This document shows, in pieces, positions 18,155 through 26,549 of a stretch of 47,928 bases of DNA. Source of the stretch: Burkholderiales bacterium (GTDB taxonomy: Bacteria > Pseudomonadota > Gammaproteobacteria > Burkholderiales > JAEUOS01); contig JAEUOR010000015.1 in assembly GCA_016790635.1 (NCBI GenBank), positions 1 through 47,928 on the forward strand. Reading direction: 5' to 3'. Positions within the stretch are counted from its first letter, which is position 1; each line of letters opens with the position of its first letter. The notes under the pieces were generated by a model that worked only from the letters and a program-made list of their open reading frames with translations, did no database searches and was not told the origin of the DNA. Position numbers and translations under genes: made by a program.

Positions 18155-18891
18155 GCAGCGTACTCCATTGGGCGATCTTTGGTGGATTGCATGATCATCT
18201 CCTGCGTGCGTGGGACCCCAGCGTTGAAGAGCGCGTCCAAGATGGACAAATTGGCCACGAACTGCCGGCTGCCGATTTGCGGGTAGACGGGGTGGCTGAA
18301 TCGCTGGAAGTAAAAGGCGATGCCGGAGCGCTCAAAGCTTGCCGGCTCGATGAAATCCAGGCATCCGCCGCCCGAAACATACTCCGTCGCTCCCGCCGCA
18401 CGACAGGTTTCGAGAATCTGGGCGTTTCCTTTCAGTCCCTCCAGCTGCGGGTTTTCTCGAGCGAGACTGCTTGTGCGGGCGAAGCGCACCGGCAATGCGA
18501 GCAGCCGAGCCACACTTTCGATGAACTCCATGTTGAACTCGGAAATGCGCGTGTGGCGCTTCAGGTATAGCGCCTCAAGCAGCGGGAAAACGACGTCGAA
18601 ATGCGGTGCGCGCCGGTAATTGAGTTCGATGGTCTTCAAGTGTTTCGGGACGAAATCAACCTGGTAATTGATCTCGACTTCGACGACTTTTTGCCCCAGG
18701 CGGCCCGATTTGCGGACCGGCATTGTCAGCCAATACTCCTGACCACCCACGAGAAGCCGGTTGCGTGACAGCCAGCTACGCCCGCCCATGGCTTGCACAT
18801 GATCGAAGAACAGGAACACGTCGACCAGAAAAAGACGCTGGAAAATGCCCAGCCACGGTAGGAAGTTGGGCTGATGGATTGCGACTCTCAT
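18151..18891 (-). CDS. WbqC family protein
   Basis: A 246-residue protein matching the WbqC-like family: it opens MRVAIHQPNFLPWLGIFQRL, with the conserved HQPxFLPW motif, then DVFLFFDHVQ, RNRLLVGGQEYWLTMPV, and near the C-terminus a GGGCLDF segment. WbqC-like genes occur widely in O-antigen and capsule loci. Their biochemical role is not settled, though they often travel with aminotransferases, methyltransferases and N-acyl-modifying enzymes, suggesting a role in substituting an amino sugar. Both ends overlap neighbours by four bases. Confidence 0.88.
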   Translation of the reverse strand: MRVAIHQPNFLPWLGIFQRLFLVDVFLFFDHVQAMGGRSWLSRNRLLVGGQEYWLTMPVRKSGRLGQKVVEVEINYQVDFVPKHLKTIELNYRRAPHFDVVFPLLEALYLKRHTRISEFNMEFIESVARLLALPVRFARTSSLARENPQLEGLKGNAQILETCRAAGATEYVSGGGCLDFIEPASFERSGIAFYFQRFSHPVYPQIGSRQFVANLSILDALFNAGVPRTQEMIMQSTKDRPMEYAA

Positions 18892-19877
18892 CCGCGCAAT
18901 CCCCTTGCGGCGAGCGCAGCTGCGAGCGCCTGTTCATCAGCGGCGGTTCCGGCGACTCGCTCGCGCGGCTCGAAGGACGGCGGCGCCCGGCCCGCGAATG
19001 CCTGGTCATACCCATAGAGCGAGCGCAAGCGGGTGCGTACCTTCTGGAGCGCAAGTTCCGGCGCTGCGCAGAGGTCACGATAGGACAGACGTACCACGAC
19101 TTCCGGATCAAGCAGGGCCATGGCCTCTTCGTAGGCAAGGCGCAAGCCGGCAACCTGGCCGGCGATCTGTTCGGCGAAACCCAGATTTCGCAAGGCGGAA
19201 TAATCCGGAGGATAGGTCGCCCACCACGTGTCCGGAGTCCCGTAATAGGACTTGCGTGCGGACAGTATCGAAAGCGCAACGGCGGTGGGATCTCTATCGA
19301 CGTGGATGAAAAGTGGCATCGGGAACGTCGCGGCGAACTCGCGCACATGGTTTGCCGCATACATTGTCTTGAAGACGATGCCGCTGTCGAATCCATCCTG
19401 CATGCTGCGCACGACGCGTCCCAGTTTTCCCCAGTCGACGTGCGGGGCAGGCTGGTTGAAACGGATGAGGTCTTCGACATCCTCGATGCCCAGCCAATGC
19501 TGCCAGAAGTAGGCGAACTCGTGTGGGCCTTGTGGGCCACGGGTCTTGCCGTAGTCCGATTCGAAAGTGGCTTCTGCGCGCGTCCCGAGTACCTCGCGCG
19601 AAAGAGCAATGCCGGCGAGCGGCGCAAGCCAAAAGCGCGCAATAAGGTTGTTTACGTATCCGATGTCAAGGCAGTGGGCGAATAGCTGATAGGCAAGGGT
19701 TGTGCCCGAGCGCGGAAGCCCGAAGATGAAAAGCGACGGCCGGTCAATACTGCTCGGCTCGTAGATCTCGAGCGGTGCCAGGGCGGCATTCATGTCCCGG
19801 ATTGCCTGCTCGCGCTGCCGGTCTTTGCGGTACTTGGCAGTGCGCTGCTCATTCTCTTGCGTGACGTACCTGTTCAC
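18888..19877 (-). CDS. PAPS-dependent sulfotransferase family protein
   Basis: A 329-residue protein of the Sulfotransfer_3 type. The 5'-phosphosulfate loop is FGLPRSGTT at residues 52-60, and the 3'-phosphate-binding motif is HVDRDPTAVALSILS, with Arg195 and Ser203 spaced as in known sulfotransferases. The enzyme would move sulfate from PAPS to a hydroxyl or amino group, presumably of a sugar in this locus. PAPS can be supplied by CysD and CysNC encoded 6.7 kb upstream on the same strand. The GTG start overlaps the stop of the upstream gene (GTGA). Some members of this family act on other substrates, so sulfation of the glycan is inference. Confidence 0.85.
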   Translation of the reverse strand: MNRYVTQENEQRTAKYRKDRQREQAIRDMNAALAPLEIYEPSSIDRPSLFIFGLPRSGTTLAYQLFAHCLDIGYVNNLIARFWLAPLAGIALSREVLGTRAEATFESDYGKTRGPQGPHEFAYFWQHWLGIEDVEDLIRFNQPAPHVDWGKLGRVVRSMQDGFDSGIVFKTMYAANHVREFAATFPMPLFIHVDRDPTAVALSILSARKSYYGTPDTWWATYPPDYSALRNLGFAEQIAGQVAGLRLAYEEAMALLDPEVVVRLSYRDLCAAPELALQKVRTRLRSLYGYDQAFAGRAPPSFEPRERVAGTAADEQALAAALAARGLRG

Positions 19878-20662
19878 CGTGCGCTCCTGCGTTGCTGCAG
19901 CGCGTTGACGACGTCGTCGCGGGAGAGGCCAGACTCGCGCAGTACTCGATTCTGTGCCACGTTGTACTCAAGCAGGTCGGTGAGACGAAGGTCCAGGAAG
20001 TGCAGCAGCACGTCACGGTCGGAGGATAGATCTGCCGCATACGAGAGCGGATGGACTAGAAGCTGAACCGCGTCGCGGGCAGATGAGCGGAGTGTCTCGC
20101 ATGGGCAGCCAGTGCGCCAGCGCATATTCGACTCGGAAATGTAGAGCGCTTCATCGAAGAACTGACTGGCGTAAGTGTTTACCAGACCTGGAACATCGAC
20201 CTTGTACTGCGTCGGTTCGCTGGGATTGTGGAAGCCGAATACGCGAACTGGCAGTCCGAGCAGGTCCTCGAGGGTCCGTGCGTCGCGCTGGATCAGCGGC
20301 ACGAGCTCAGCCTCTTCATCCGGATGGTCGATGAGGCTGAAATGCAAGCCGACCTCATGGCCCATGGCAGCAATCTGGCGCATGTGCAGCACGTTGCGCT
20401 TCTCAGCAACGTTGTAGTTCGCCGAGCGCAGCATCACGAGATAAGTCGCGTGCGCTCCGGCCTGCGCTTCTACCAAGGCCAGCCGGTATGCCATTGCAAC
20501 GTCGTTATCGATGTCGTGACGCAGGTACAGCCGCCGTCCGATCGGATGCGACATCTCGTGGAAGAACGAATAGCGAAAGCCCGCGGCGCCGACCGCCGCG
20601 AGGATGCGACCATAGTGCTCGATGGTGAAAGGGTGATCGGGAGTCACGACGTCTCCTTCCAT
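19874..20662 (-). CDS. Polysaccharide-deacetylase-like protein (WbmS type)
   Basis: A 262-residue protein resembling the WbmS group of carbohydrate esterase 4-like enzymes. The LRHDIDND segment near residue 48 supplies the catalytic and metal-binding aspartates, and MGHEVGLHFS near 103 resembles the second histidine motif. Such enzymes remove N-acetyl groups from amino sugars; WbmS itself comes from Bordetella O-antigen loci. Two starts are possible: ATG at 20662, or a GTG at 20647 that would overlap the upstream stop exactly (GTGA), the coupling used by its neighbours. The deacetylated amine it might create could be the substrate of a neighbouring acyl or aminoacyl transferase. Confidence 0.78.
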   Translation of the reverse strand: MEGDVVTPDHPFTIEHYGRILAAVGAAGFRYSFFHEMSHPIGRRLYLRHDIDNDVAMAYRLALVEAQAGAHATYLVMLRSANYNVAEKRNVLHMRQIAAMGHEVGLHFSLIDHPDEEAELVPLIQRDARTLEDLLGLPVRVFGFHNPSEPTQYKVDVPGLVNTYASQFFDEALYISESNMRWRTGCPCETLRSSARDAVQLLVHPLSYAADLSSDRDVLLHFLDLRLTDLLEYNVAQNRVLRESGLSRDDVVNALQQRRSAR

Positions 20663-21618
20663 TCGAACGTCTCACGGAAATAGCCGCGCGCAGCAAAGCC
20701 TTCCTTGAAGCGGAAGATGTTCGGCCTGGCCTGCATGGCCACGCTGGAAGTACCGAGGTCGAAGTAGTGATAACCCTTGCGCGCCGCCGATTCCAGACAG
20801 CGCAGGACGAGAAGCGAGAGTGCCTGCGCGCTTGCGCCTTCAGGTGTTTGACACAGGTAGAAGGAACACACCACGCGGGAATTGATCACGAACAGGCAAA
20901 TCCCGGCGACTGGCTTGCCGGCGAGATAGGCGACGCAGAGCGATATTCTTTCGCCCAGACGCGCCCGCAGGTCCGCGAGTTGCGCGGGACTGTGCGTCGG
21001 TGCAATGGCATGCTTTTCGAAGGTCGCATGCATGGGCACCCAGAAATCGCGCTCCGGCGCGGCCAAATCAATCTGGACCCCGAGGCCGATTGCCTTGCGG
21101 GCGTTGCGCCTCGCGCGCGACGAAACAGTACGCTCGATCATGTCGGGAGCAGGCAGCGGCATGACGCTGGAAATATCACGGCTTGTCGACCGACAGCCCG
21201 CTTCGAGAAGCGCGAAATAGACCGAGTCAAGACTGGGCTCGGCACAGCAGGCGATTGGATGGGTTAGGCGAAAACCCGCCAGGCCGGCTTCACTGAGGTG
21301 GCGCCGGAAAGCGGTCACCAAGTCGGCGGCTCGCGCGTAGCCTGGCACGTCCGGAAAAATGAATCCGCCATAGCTCGCCCCGTACGGCGAGAGTGCGACC
21401 CGGATATCGTGTTCGGCATGTTCGGCGTAATTGATTGCTGCCAGGATGGCACCATCGCTTTCAGCGATCATCCAGCGCTCGCTGGCACGGAAGCGCTCGC
21501 CGTGATACGCGAGGAAAGCTCGGGTGTGGAAAATCGTTCCGTTCACCGATCGCCCGACCATTTCATCCCAGAACTCGAGCTGGCGAGGTGATGCCGGCCG
21601 AAAGCGAGGTTCACTCAT
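20644..21618 (-). CDS. GNAT / FemAB-like N-acyl or aminoacyl transferase
   Basis: A 324-residue protein of the FemAB/BioF2-like GNAT group. The N-terminal half includes FHTRAFLAYHGERF; the C-terminal GNAT domain contains LCVAYLAGKPVAGICLF, followed by FYLCQTPEGAS and the YFDLGTSS strand with a final FKEGF motif, all typical of FemAB-like proteins of polysaccharide loci. FemAB enzymes add amino acids from aminoacyl-tRNA to peptidoglycan peptides; the exopolysaccharide relatives may attach an amino acid or acyl group to a sugar amine. The ATG at 21618 overlaps the upstream stop by eight bases; a longer frame from 21705 would overlap that gene by about 95 bases. Confidence 0.78.
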   Translation of the reverse strand: MSEPRFRPASPRQLEFWDEMVGRSVNGTIFHTRAFLAYHGERFRASERWMIAESDGAILAAINYAEHAEHDIRVALSPYGASYGGFIFPDVPGYARAADLVTAFRRHLSEAGLAGFRLTHPIACCAEPSLDSVYFALLEAGCRSTSRDISSVMPLPAPDMIERTVSSRARRNARKAIGLGVQIDLAAPERDFWVPMHATFEKHAIAPTHSPAQLADLRARLGERISLCVAYLAGKPVAGICLFVINSRVVCSFYLCQTPEGASAQALSLLVLRCLESAARKGYHYFDLGTSSVAMQARPNIFRFKEGFAARGYFRETFEWKETS

Positions 21619-22696
21619 TGCGCCTCCCGCAAGGCGGCGGGTGATGACGATCGTCGAACCCCTGTGCGTAAGAGCAGTTCGCCAGCGCCCAACGTTCGGC
21701 TTCAAGGCCGCTCAGGCCCAACCCCCGTGCTTGGGCGAGCGCCTGACCGACGCGCAAGCCTGCGGCATGCAGATCGATCACCGGTCGTGGCCCGACGTAC
21801 GCCGTACTCACGCTCATGAAGCCGGGAGGTGCGAAGGCGGCGGGCGCGTGGCGCAGGCCGACACGATCCAGGTCGCGTTCATTCACGCCGCCGCAAATAT
21901 GGGCGACGACCGCGGCCGGATTGATTTCATGCAATTCGTCGGCGGCGAGAACTCCGCCATCTCCCACCAGAACTCTTCTCTCGTGGTGTTCTACAAAGAG
22001 GATCGCGTCTGCAGAGGCAAGCGTGACGCGCGATGGCGCCTCTCGCAGCAACAGAGGCGAAATAGGCGTGGGAACGGCACCGGCCGCAGCGAGCCCGCGA
22101 CAAGTTTCATCCGCGAAAGGGCCGCTTCCCACGACGGCGACCGTCGAGCGGAATACCTCGATGCCGAGTTCGTGCAGCAATCGGATCGCGACCTGCGGCA
22201 GGTATCCGAAAATTCGCAGATCGGCGTGACCTTCGTCGGTCCCGAGGACGGGAATACCCCGGCGCCTGCAGAGGTCCAAGTCGAGGTCTTGTGCGCGAAA
22301 TTCCCAGGTCTCCCACATCAGTGCGACGGCGACTCGCGGGCTCAATCGATCAAGTAGCGCGGCGTCAATTGGTCGTACCGCCCCAAGGTTGGTGACAATG
22401 TCTGCTTCTTCCAGACGGGGGTCGTCGCGATGCTCCAGAACCTGGACATGGCTTGCAACCCCCCAGTCGTGCGCGAGGGCGCGGGTCGCGTGGGCGACCT
22501 GCGCGGCACTTCCGTACTTCGAGTCGCGTGCGAGGGCGTACACCATGCGCGCTCCGCCGATGGCCGCAATGAGCGGCGTCAGCATGAAGTGGCCAGTTGC
22601 GGCCTCCGTGAGGACACAAAAAGGGTGCAGTTCAAGATTAAATGCCTGCACCGCCTTGCGCACGAGCCGTTCCCGCCGGTCGATCACGATCTTCAA
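21611..22696 (-). CDS. Unrecognised protein with NAD(P)-binding Rossmann-like domain
   Basis: A 361-residue protein from a TTG start that overlaps the upstream stop (TTGA); an in-frame GTG three codons later is an alternative. I do not recognise the family. A STVAVVGSGPFADETCRGLA segment near residue 185 looks like a dinucleotide-binding loop, preceded by GIPVLGTDEGHADLRIFGY; the arrangement recalls the central domain of 2-hydroxyacid dehydrogenases or S-adenosylhomocysteine hydrolase. The N-terminal 100 residues contain GHFMLTPLIAAIGGARMVYA and DIVTNLGAVRPID. No membrane helix is evident. It lies between a methyltransferase and the FemAB-like gene and may supply or modify the group these enzymes transfer. 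Confidence 0.6.
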   Translation of the reverse strand: MKIVIDRRERLVRKAVQAFNLELHPFCVLTEAATGHFMLTPLIAAIGGARMVYALARDSKYGSAAQVAHATRALAHDWGVASHVQVLEHRDDPRLEEADIVTNLGAVRPIDAALLDRLSPRVAVALMWETWEFRAQDLDLDLCRRRGIPVLGTDEGHADLRIFGYLPQVAIRLLHELGIEVFRSTVAVVGSGPFADETCRGLAAAGAVPTPISPLLLREAPSRVTLASADAILFVEHHERRVLVGDGGVLAADELHEINPAAVVAHICGGVNERDLDRVGLRHAPAAFAPPGFMSVSTAYVGPRPVIDLHAAGLRVGQALAQARGLGLSGLEAERWALANCSYAQGFDDRHHPPPCGRRNE

Positions 22697-23373
22697 AACC
22701 GAAATATGCCGACACGTTGCGCCGGGTGGGGAAGAGGGCTGGCTTCGAAGGTGATCGATTCGTTACGAGCGATTTCCTCGAACAGCGCGGTGTCCAGCAC
22801 CCGCGGCGCGATCATCGGCTGTACACCGTAGTACATGATGCCGCGCTGGTGAGGCGTGAAGAAATAGGTGAAGAGAAACGTCGCGCCCGGCCGCATGACC
22901 GGCTTGAGCTTGCGGACGCACTCGCGAATCTGCCCGGCCGACATGTGCGTGAACACAGACTGCGCCATGGCATAGTCGAACAGGGAGCCGAAGCGTTCGA
23001 ATTCAAACGTCGAGCTGCAGAGCACGGTGAATCGCTTTTCGATGCCGCATTCAACGATGAGCTTCGCGCCAAGGTCGATATAGGGCGCGTACGCATCCAT
23101 GCCGAAGTAGCCGCCATCCTCGAGATACGGGATAGCCTTCAATCCAAGTCGAAGCGGGCCGCAGCCGACGTCCAGGAGCCGATGCTTCGGTTGGAGTCCA
23201 GACTGCTTTAGGACGTCGAGCTGCCAGTCCGCGTACTCGTCCCATTTGTAGTGGAAGTCCCGGTCGGGTACGAGGTTTGCCTCCACCGAAAGGTCGATGA
23301 GTCGGCGCACGAACTCCGACGCGTCGTCGCGCACATGCACTGACCAGTGCTCTTCTTTCGTGGGATCAGCCAC
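22693..23373 (-). CDS. Class I SAM-dependent methyltransferase
   Basis: A methyltransferase of about 226 residues. The SAM-binding LLDVGCGPLRLGLKAIPYL sits near residue 70, followed by YFGMDAYAPYI and FDYAMAQSVFTHM. I prefer the GTG at 23373, which has a GGGGA ribosome binding sequence and an eight-base overlap with the upstream gene. An ATG at 23412 would add 13 residues but overlap that gene by 47 bases with no clear binding site. Its stop overlaps the next start. It probably methylates a sugar or its substituent; the target is unknown. Confidence 0.8.
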   Translation of the reverse strand: MADPTKEEHWSVHVRDDASEFVRRLIDLSVEANLVPDRDFHYKWDEYADWQLDVLKQSGLQPKHRLLDVGCGPLRLGLKAIPYLEDGGYFGMDAYAPYIDLGAKLIVECGIEKRFTVLCSSTFEFERFGSLFDYAMAQSVFTHMSAGQIRECVRKLKPVMRPGATFLFTYFFTPHQRGIMYYGVQPMIAPRVLDTALFEEIARNESITFEASPLPHPAQRVGIFRF

Positions 23374-24190
23374 GCGTGCTTCCCCGGAGTTTGCGGTAGA
23401 CGGGAAGCGCATGGCTGCCTACCAGGGGCAGCGCCTTGACGCGCGCCTTAAGGTTCTCGCGAAGCATCTTGGCGCGCGTCTCGGCCGATTGCTCCGGGAT
23501 CGCTTCCGGCGGCATCAGCATGCGCATGAAGCCAATGCCGTTGCTCGAGCTCACCTCCTGCGCGAAATGCAGATTGTTGTAGCGCCACAGCACAAGGTCG
23601 CCCGGGCGGATCTCTACATCATCGCCGAAAACGACCCGACGGCCGTCATTGGTTTCCATGCCGAATCCGAGCCCTTGGTAGTCGCTGCCTTTTTCGGCCA
23701 GGAATAGCGTGACTTGGAGGCGTCGAGGGTCGAAGTGCTGCCCCGTCCAGTCGCGGTGCGGCACGACGATCTCGCGGATGTTGCGAGACAGGACAATGCG
23801 GTAGCTTGCGCTACGTCCACTCATGGGAAAAATTTCCCGGTAGATCGTGCGGGATTCAACCCGATTGCGCAATTGCTGGATGGCAAAAGCCACCGAATAG
23901 GTTAGCTCGTCAGGCGGCTCGTTCCAGAGAAAATTGAAGTACGAAAGCTGCCCGCCGTTGTCTTCGTGCGCATAGTAATTGGGGCAGCCACGGTACATCC
24001 GATCCATGCCCTTGTACTCGCTGTGCCAATCGTCCGGCTGCAATGTCGACCAGAATGTGCGCATGTGAGCAGTCTGCTCGCCGCTGAGGAAGCTGCGAAA
24101 AACGTAAAACCCCTGCCCATGCGAGTGGTATAGCTCGCGACGAATGGGGAGCATGTCCGCCTCGTGCAGATAAAGGTCGTCGAATGTCAT
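23366..24190 (-). CDS. Putative Fe(II)/2-oxoglutarate-dependent oxygenase
   Basis: A 274-residue protein with the double-stranded beta-helix metal pattern: VPHRDWTGQHF supplies His145 and Asp147, NNLHFAQEV supplies His208, and GFMRMLMP supplies Arg223 at the usual distance for 2-oxoglutarate binding. Such enzymes hydroxylate or desaturate a carbon next to a polar group. No signal peptide or membrane helix is visible. Its four-base overlap with the asnB-like gene upstream ties it to glycan-precursor modification. Oxygenases of this kind are unusual in O-antigen loci; the substrate could be a sugar, an amino acid destined for the glycan, or a lipid-linked intermediate. Confidence 0.7.
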   Translation of the reverse strand: MTFDDLYLHEADMLPIRRELYHSHGQGFYVFRSFLSGEQTAHMRTFWSTLQPDDWHSEYKGMDRMYRGCPNYYAHEDNGGQLSYFNFLWNEPPDELTYSVAFAIQQLRNRVESRTIYREIFPMSGRSASYRIVLSRNIREIVVPHRDWTGQHFDPRRLQVTLFLAEKGSDYQGLGFGMETNDGRRVVFGDDVEIRPGDLVLWRYNNLHFAQEVSSSNGIGFMRMLMPPEAIPEQSAETRAKMLRENLKARVKALPLVGSHALPVYRKLRGSTRG

Positions 24191-26070
24191 GCAGGAGCTC
24201 CATCAATGGTCTGGCGCATCCAATGCTCAAGATTGAGCAGCGACCAAATGAAAAGGCGCCGATTTTCGGTTCCGCTCATGTGCTCGTCCAGGAGCTTGCG
24301 TACTACCTTGCGGTCCAGAACACTGTAGATTCGAGCATCTCCGTCGACTAAGGTGCGGCGCACATAGTCGATGCTCTCGCCCTTGAACCATGACGCATCC
24401 GGTGCCGAGAACCCCTGCTTCTCTGCCGAAGTGATTTCAGCGGGCAGGTGGCGGCTCATGACGTCGCGCAAGAGGCGCTTGCCATCCTTGTTCTTGTTGA
24501 AGTAGATGCTGGTCTTGGGCCCGGGCGTGTTCTCGTTGAGTCGCACCACTTCGGCGAGGCTATTGACCTTGAGTCGCACCGGCACGCGCATCGAAAAGTC
24601 GACCAGGTCATTGTCAAGGAACGGCACCCTGGTTTCGAGGCCATGGGCCATGCTCAGCTTGTCTTCGACAATGAGCAAACCGTGCAGGAAGGTTTTTGCC
24701 TCGAAATACAACGAGTGATTAATATAGTCCTCGGGGCGCGTCAGGTCCTGGAAGTGCTTGCGAAACACATCGCGAAAGATGTCGCGTGTCCACACGTGCT
24801 TGACTTCGTTCCAGACTGGTGCGAATACCTCACGAATCAGTTGGTTCTGAATGAGGCGTTGCCAGAATACGTAGTACTTGTCTACGTAGTGTTCGAAGTC
24901 GTCGTTGACGACCGCGCGATAGTAGCGCCATGGATAGCCGCCGAAGAGTTCATCGCCGCCCGTCCCGGCCAGTACCACTTTTACGAATTTCGAGGCAAGC
25001 TGCGCGACATAGTAGTTGGGATAGCTCTGGCCGACGCGTGGCTCTTCCAGGTGCCAGGCCAGCTTTGGCAATACCCGTTCCATGTCTCCTGCCTTGAGCA
25101 CCATTTCGTAGTGCTCGGTCTTGAACAGGTAGGACAAGTATTCCGCTGGCTGGCGCTCATCAAAACCGAGTTCTATTCCGGATGCCGATCGAAGATCGAA
25201 GCCGCAAGTAAAGGACTTGATGTACGGCAACTGCTTGGCGGCAATCGCGGTGATCGAGCCGGAGTCCATGCCGCCACTCAGGTAGGCGCCTAGTTCAACG
25301 TCGGTGACCAGCTGCCGTTTCACGGCCTGCACGAACAACCTGTCGAGCTCCTCCCGATACTCTTCGTCCGGCGCCGGCCGCTGCGGCTCATTGAAGTCGA
25401 AATCCCAGTATTGCTTCAACGCGAGACTACCGTCGCGGCGCAATACGCCATAGTGTCCGGGCGGGAAGAGCTTGATGCCCTTGAGCAAGGTGCGATCGGT
25501 AAAAATGTTCTGGAAGGTGAGGTACTCGACCAGCGCCTCAAGGTCGAGCCGGTGGCTTGCACCATCGTGCGCCAGTAGAGCCTTTTGCTCTGATCCAAAC
25601 AGGAAAGTCCTGCCCTGAAGGGAGTAGTAAAGTGGCTTTATCCCGTAGCGGTCGCGAGCCAGAGTCAGAGACTTCTCTTTTCGGTCCCAGATGGCAAATG
25701 CAAACATGCCATTGAAGCGATCGAGCGCTGCAGGTCCCCAATGCGCCCAGGCAGCAAGAAGCACCTCGGTATCGCTGCGAGAAGAGAATTCGTGGCCTCC
25801 CTTTTCTAGCTCCGCACGCAATTCGCGGAAGTTGTAAAGCTCACCGTTGTAGCTGATGATGTAACGCCCGTCGCGGGTCGCCATTGGCTGACGGCCCGCC
25901 GGTGACAAGTCTATGATTGCGAGACGCCTGTGGCCAAGGCCGAGTGCGCCGTCGATCGTTTGCCCTTCCCCGTCGGGGCCGCGATGCGCAATCGCGTCGG
26001 TCATGCGCTTGACAAGCGCCTTGTCCGCCGGGACGCCGTCGAGATTCAGTAGACCCGCGATGCCGCACAT
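24187..26070 (-). CDS. asnB: Asparagine-synthase-type glutamine amidotransferase (AsnB family)
   Basis: A 627-residue two-domain enzyme. The N-terminal glutaminase starts MCGIAGLL, with Cys2 as the nucleophile after removal of Met1, and includes YNGELYNFRELRAEL. The C-terminal synthetase carries the PP-loop LSGGMDSGS near residue 268 and AGTGGDELFGGYPW near 370. Asparagine synthases activate a carboxylate with ATP and amidate it with ammonia from glutamine. In O-antigen loci the relatives WbpS and WbmE amidate uronic acids to uronamides, which fits the diacetamido-uronate genes nearby. It is the first gene of a tightly coupled series and follows the MarR-type gene by 100 bases. Ordinary asparagine synthesis cannot be excluded. 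Confidence 0.9.
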   Translation of the reverse strand: MCGIAGLLNLDGVPADKALVKRMTDAIAHRGPDGEGQTIDGALGLGHRRLAIIDLSPAGRQPMATRDGRYIISYNGELYNFRELRAELEKGGHEFSSRSDTEVLLAAWAHWGPAALDRFNGMFAFAIWDRKEKSLTLARDRYGIKPLYYSLQGRTFLFGSEQKALLAHDGASHRLDLEALVEYLTFQNIFTDRTLLKGIKLFPPGHYGVLRRDGSLALKQYWDFDFNEPQRPAPDEEYREELDRLFVQAVKRQLVTDVELGAYLSGGMDSGSITAIAAKQLPYIKSFTCGFDLRSASGIELGFDERQPAEYLSYLFKTEHYEMVLKAGDMERVLPKLAWHLEEPRVGQSYPNYYVAQLASKFVKVVLAGTGGDELFGGYPWRYYRAVVNDDFEHYVDKYYVFWQRLIQNQLIREVFAPVWNEVKHVWTRDIFRDVFRKHFQDLTRPEDYINHSLYFEAKTFLHGLLIVEDKLSMAHGLETRVPFLDNDLVDFSMRVPVRLKVNSLAEVVRLNENTPGPKTSIYFNKNKDGKRLLRDVMSRHLPAEITSAEKQGFSAPDASWFKGESIDYVRRTLVDGDARIYSVLDRKVVRKLLDEHMSGTENRRLFIWSLLNLEHWMRQTIDGAPA

Positions 26071-26100
26071 ATTCGGTTCCGATCAGCCAAGGCGCGCTAC

Positions 26101-26110
26101 GTATCGATAC
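26101..26110. repeat. Palindrome GTATCGATAC upstream of asnB
   Basis: A perfect ten-base palindrome 30 bases before the asnB-like start, in the 100-base gap 26071-26170 after the MarR-type gene. The gap has no clear -35/-10 pair on the minus strand. The palindrome could be an operator, but a match this short can arise by chance. Confidence 0.25.
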
Positions 26111-26170
26111 AGGCCGGACCGATGTGCGGACATTTTTGGGCTGCGCGACAATATCGCAAGATGCCGAAAT

Positions 26171-26524
26171 TCAGTATCGTGGTGAGCCATTCGCCTCTGC
26201 CTTCATCGCACGCAACTCACGTTTTAGCTCCGCAATCTCGCGTTCGAGTCCTTCGTACTCGGCCAGCTTGCGCTGGAGAAACCCAACCGTCGTTTGCATC
26301 TTTTCCCTGGCTCCCTTGGGAGTCAGGTAATAGGCATATGCGAGCTTGTTTTGGTTGTCACGAAAATTTCGCATCTTGACCAATCCATGGTCGAGCAGGG
26401 CTCGCAGACAATGATTGGTCTTGCCCAAGCTTACGCCCAACTCCTCGGCTATGCGCCTTTGCGAGAGTTCGGGGGTCTGCTGCAGCAGTTTCAGCAGGCG
26501 GTAGCGCGTGCGATCGTCGAGCAT
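26171..26524 (-). CDS. EPS-associated MarR-family transcriptional regulator
   Basis: A 117-residue winged-helix protein. It opens MLDDRTRYRLLKLLQQTPEL and continues SQRRIAEELGVSLGKTNHCL, a clear helix-turn-helix, then LVKMRNFRDNQNKLAYAYYL and a C-terminal coiled coil (about residues 80-108, rich in E, L and K). This matches the MarR-like group found in exopolysaccharide gene clusters. The ATG at 26524 fits family length; the same frame is open back to 26596 but that would overlap cysD. It sits 25 bases after cysD on the same strand and 100 bases before the asnB-like gene, so it probably belongs to the cysNC-cysD transcript and may control this locus. Confidence 0.85.
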   Translation of the reverse strand: MLDDRTRYRLLKLLQQTPELSQRRIAEELGVSLGKTNHCLRALLDHGLVKMRNFRDNQNKLAYAYYLTPKGAREKMQTTVGFLQRKLAEYEGLEREIAELKRELRAMKAEANGSPRY

Positions 26525-26549
26525 CGGAATCGAATTGTCGAAGGTCTGA

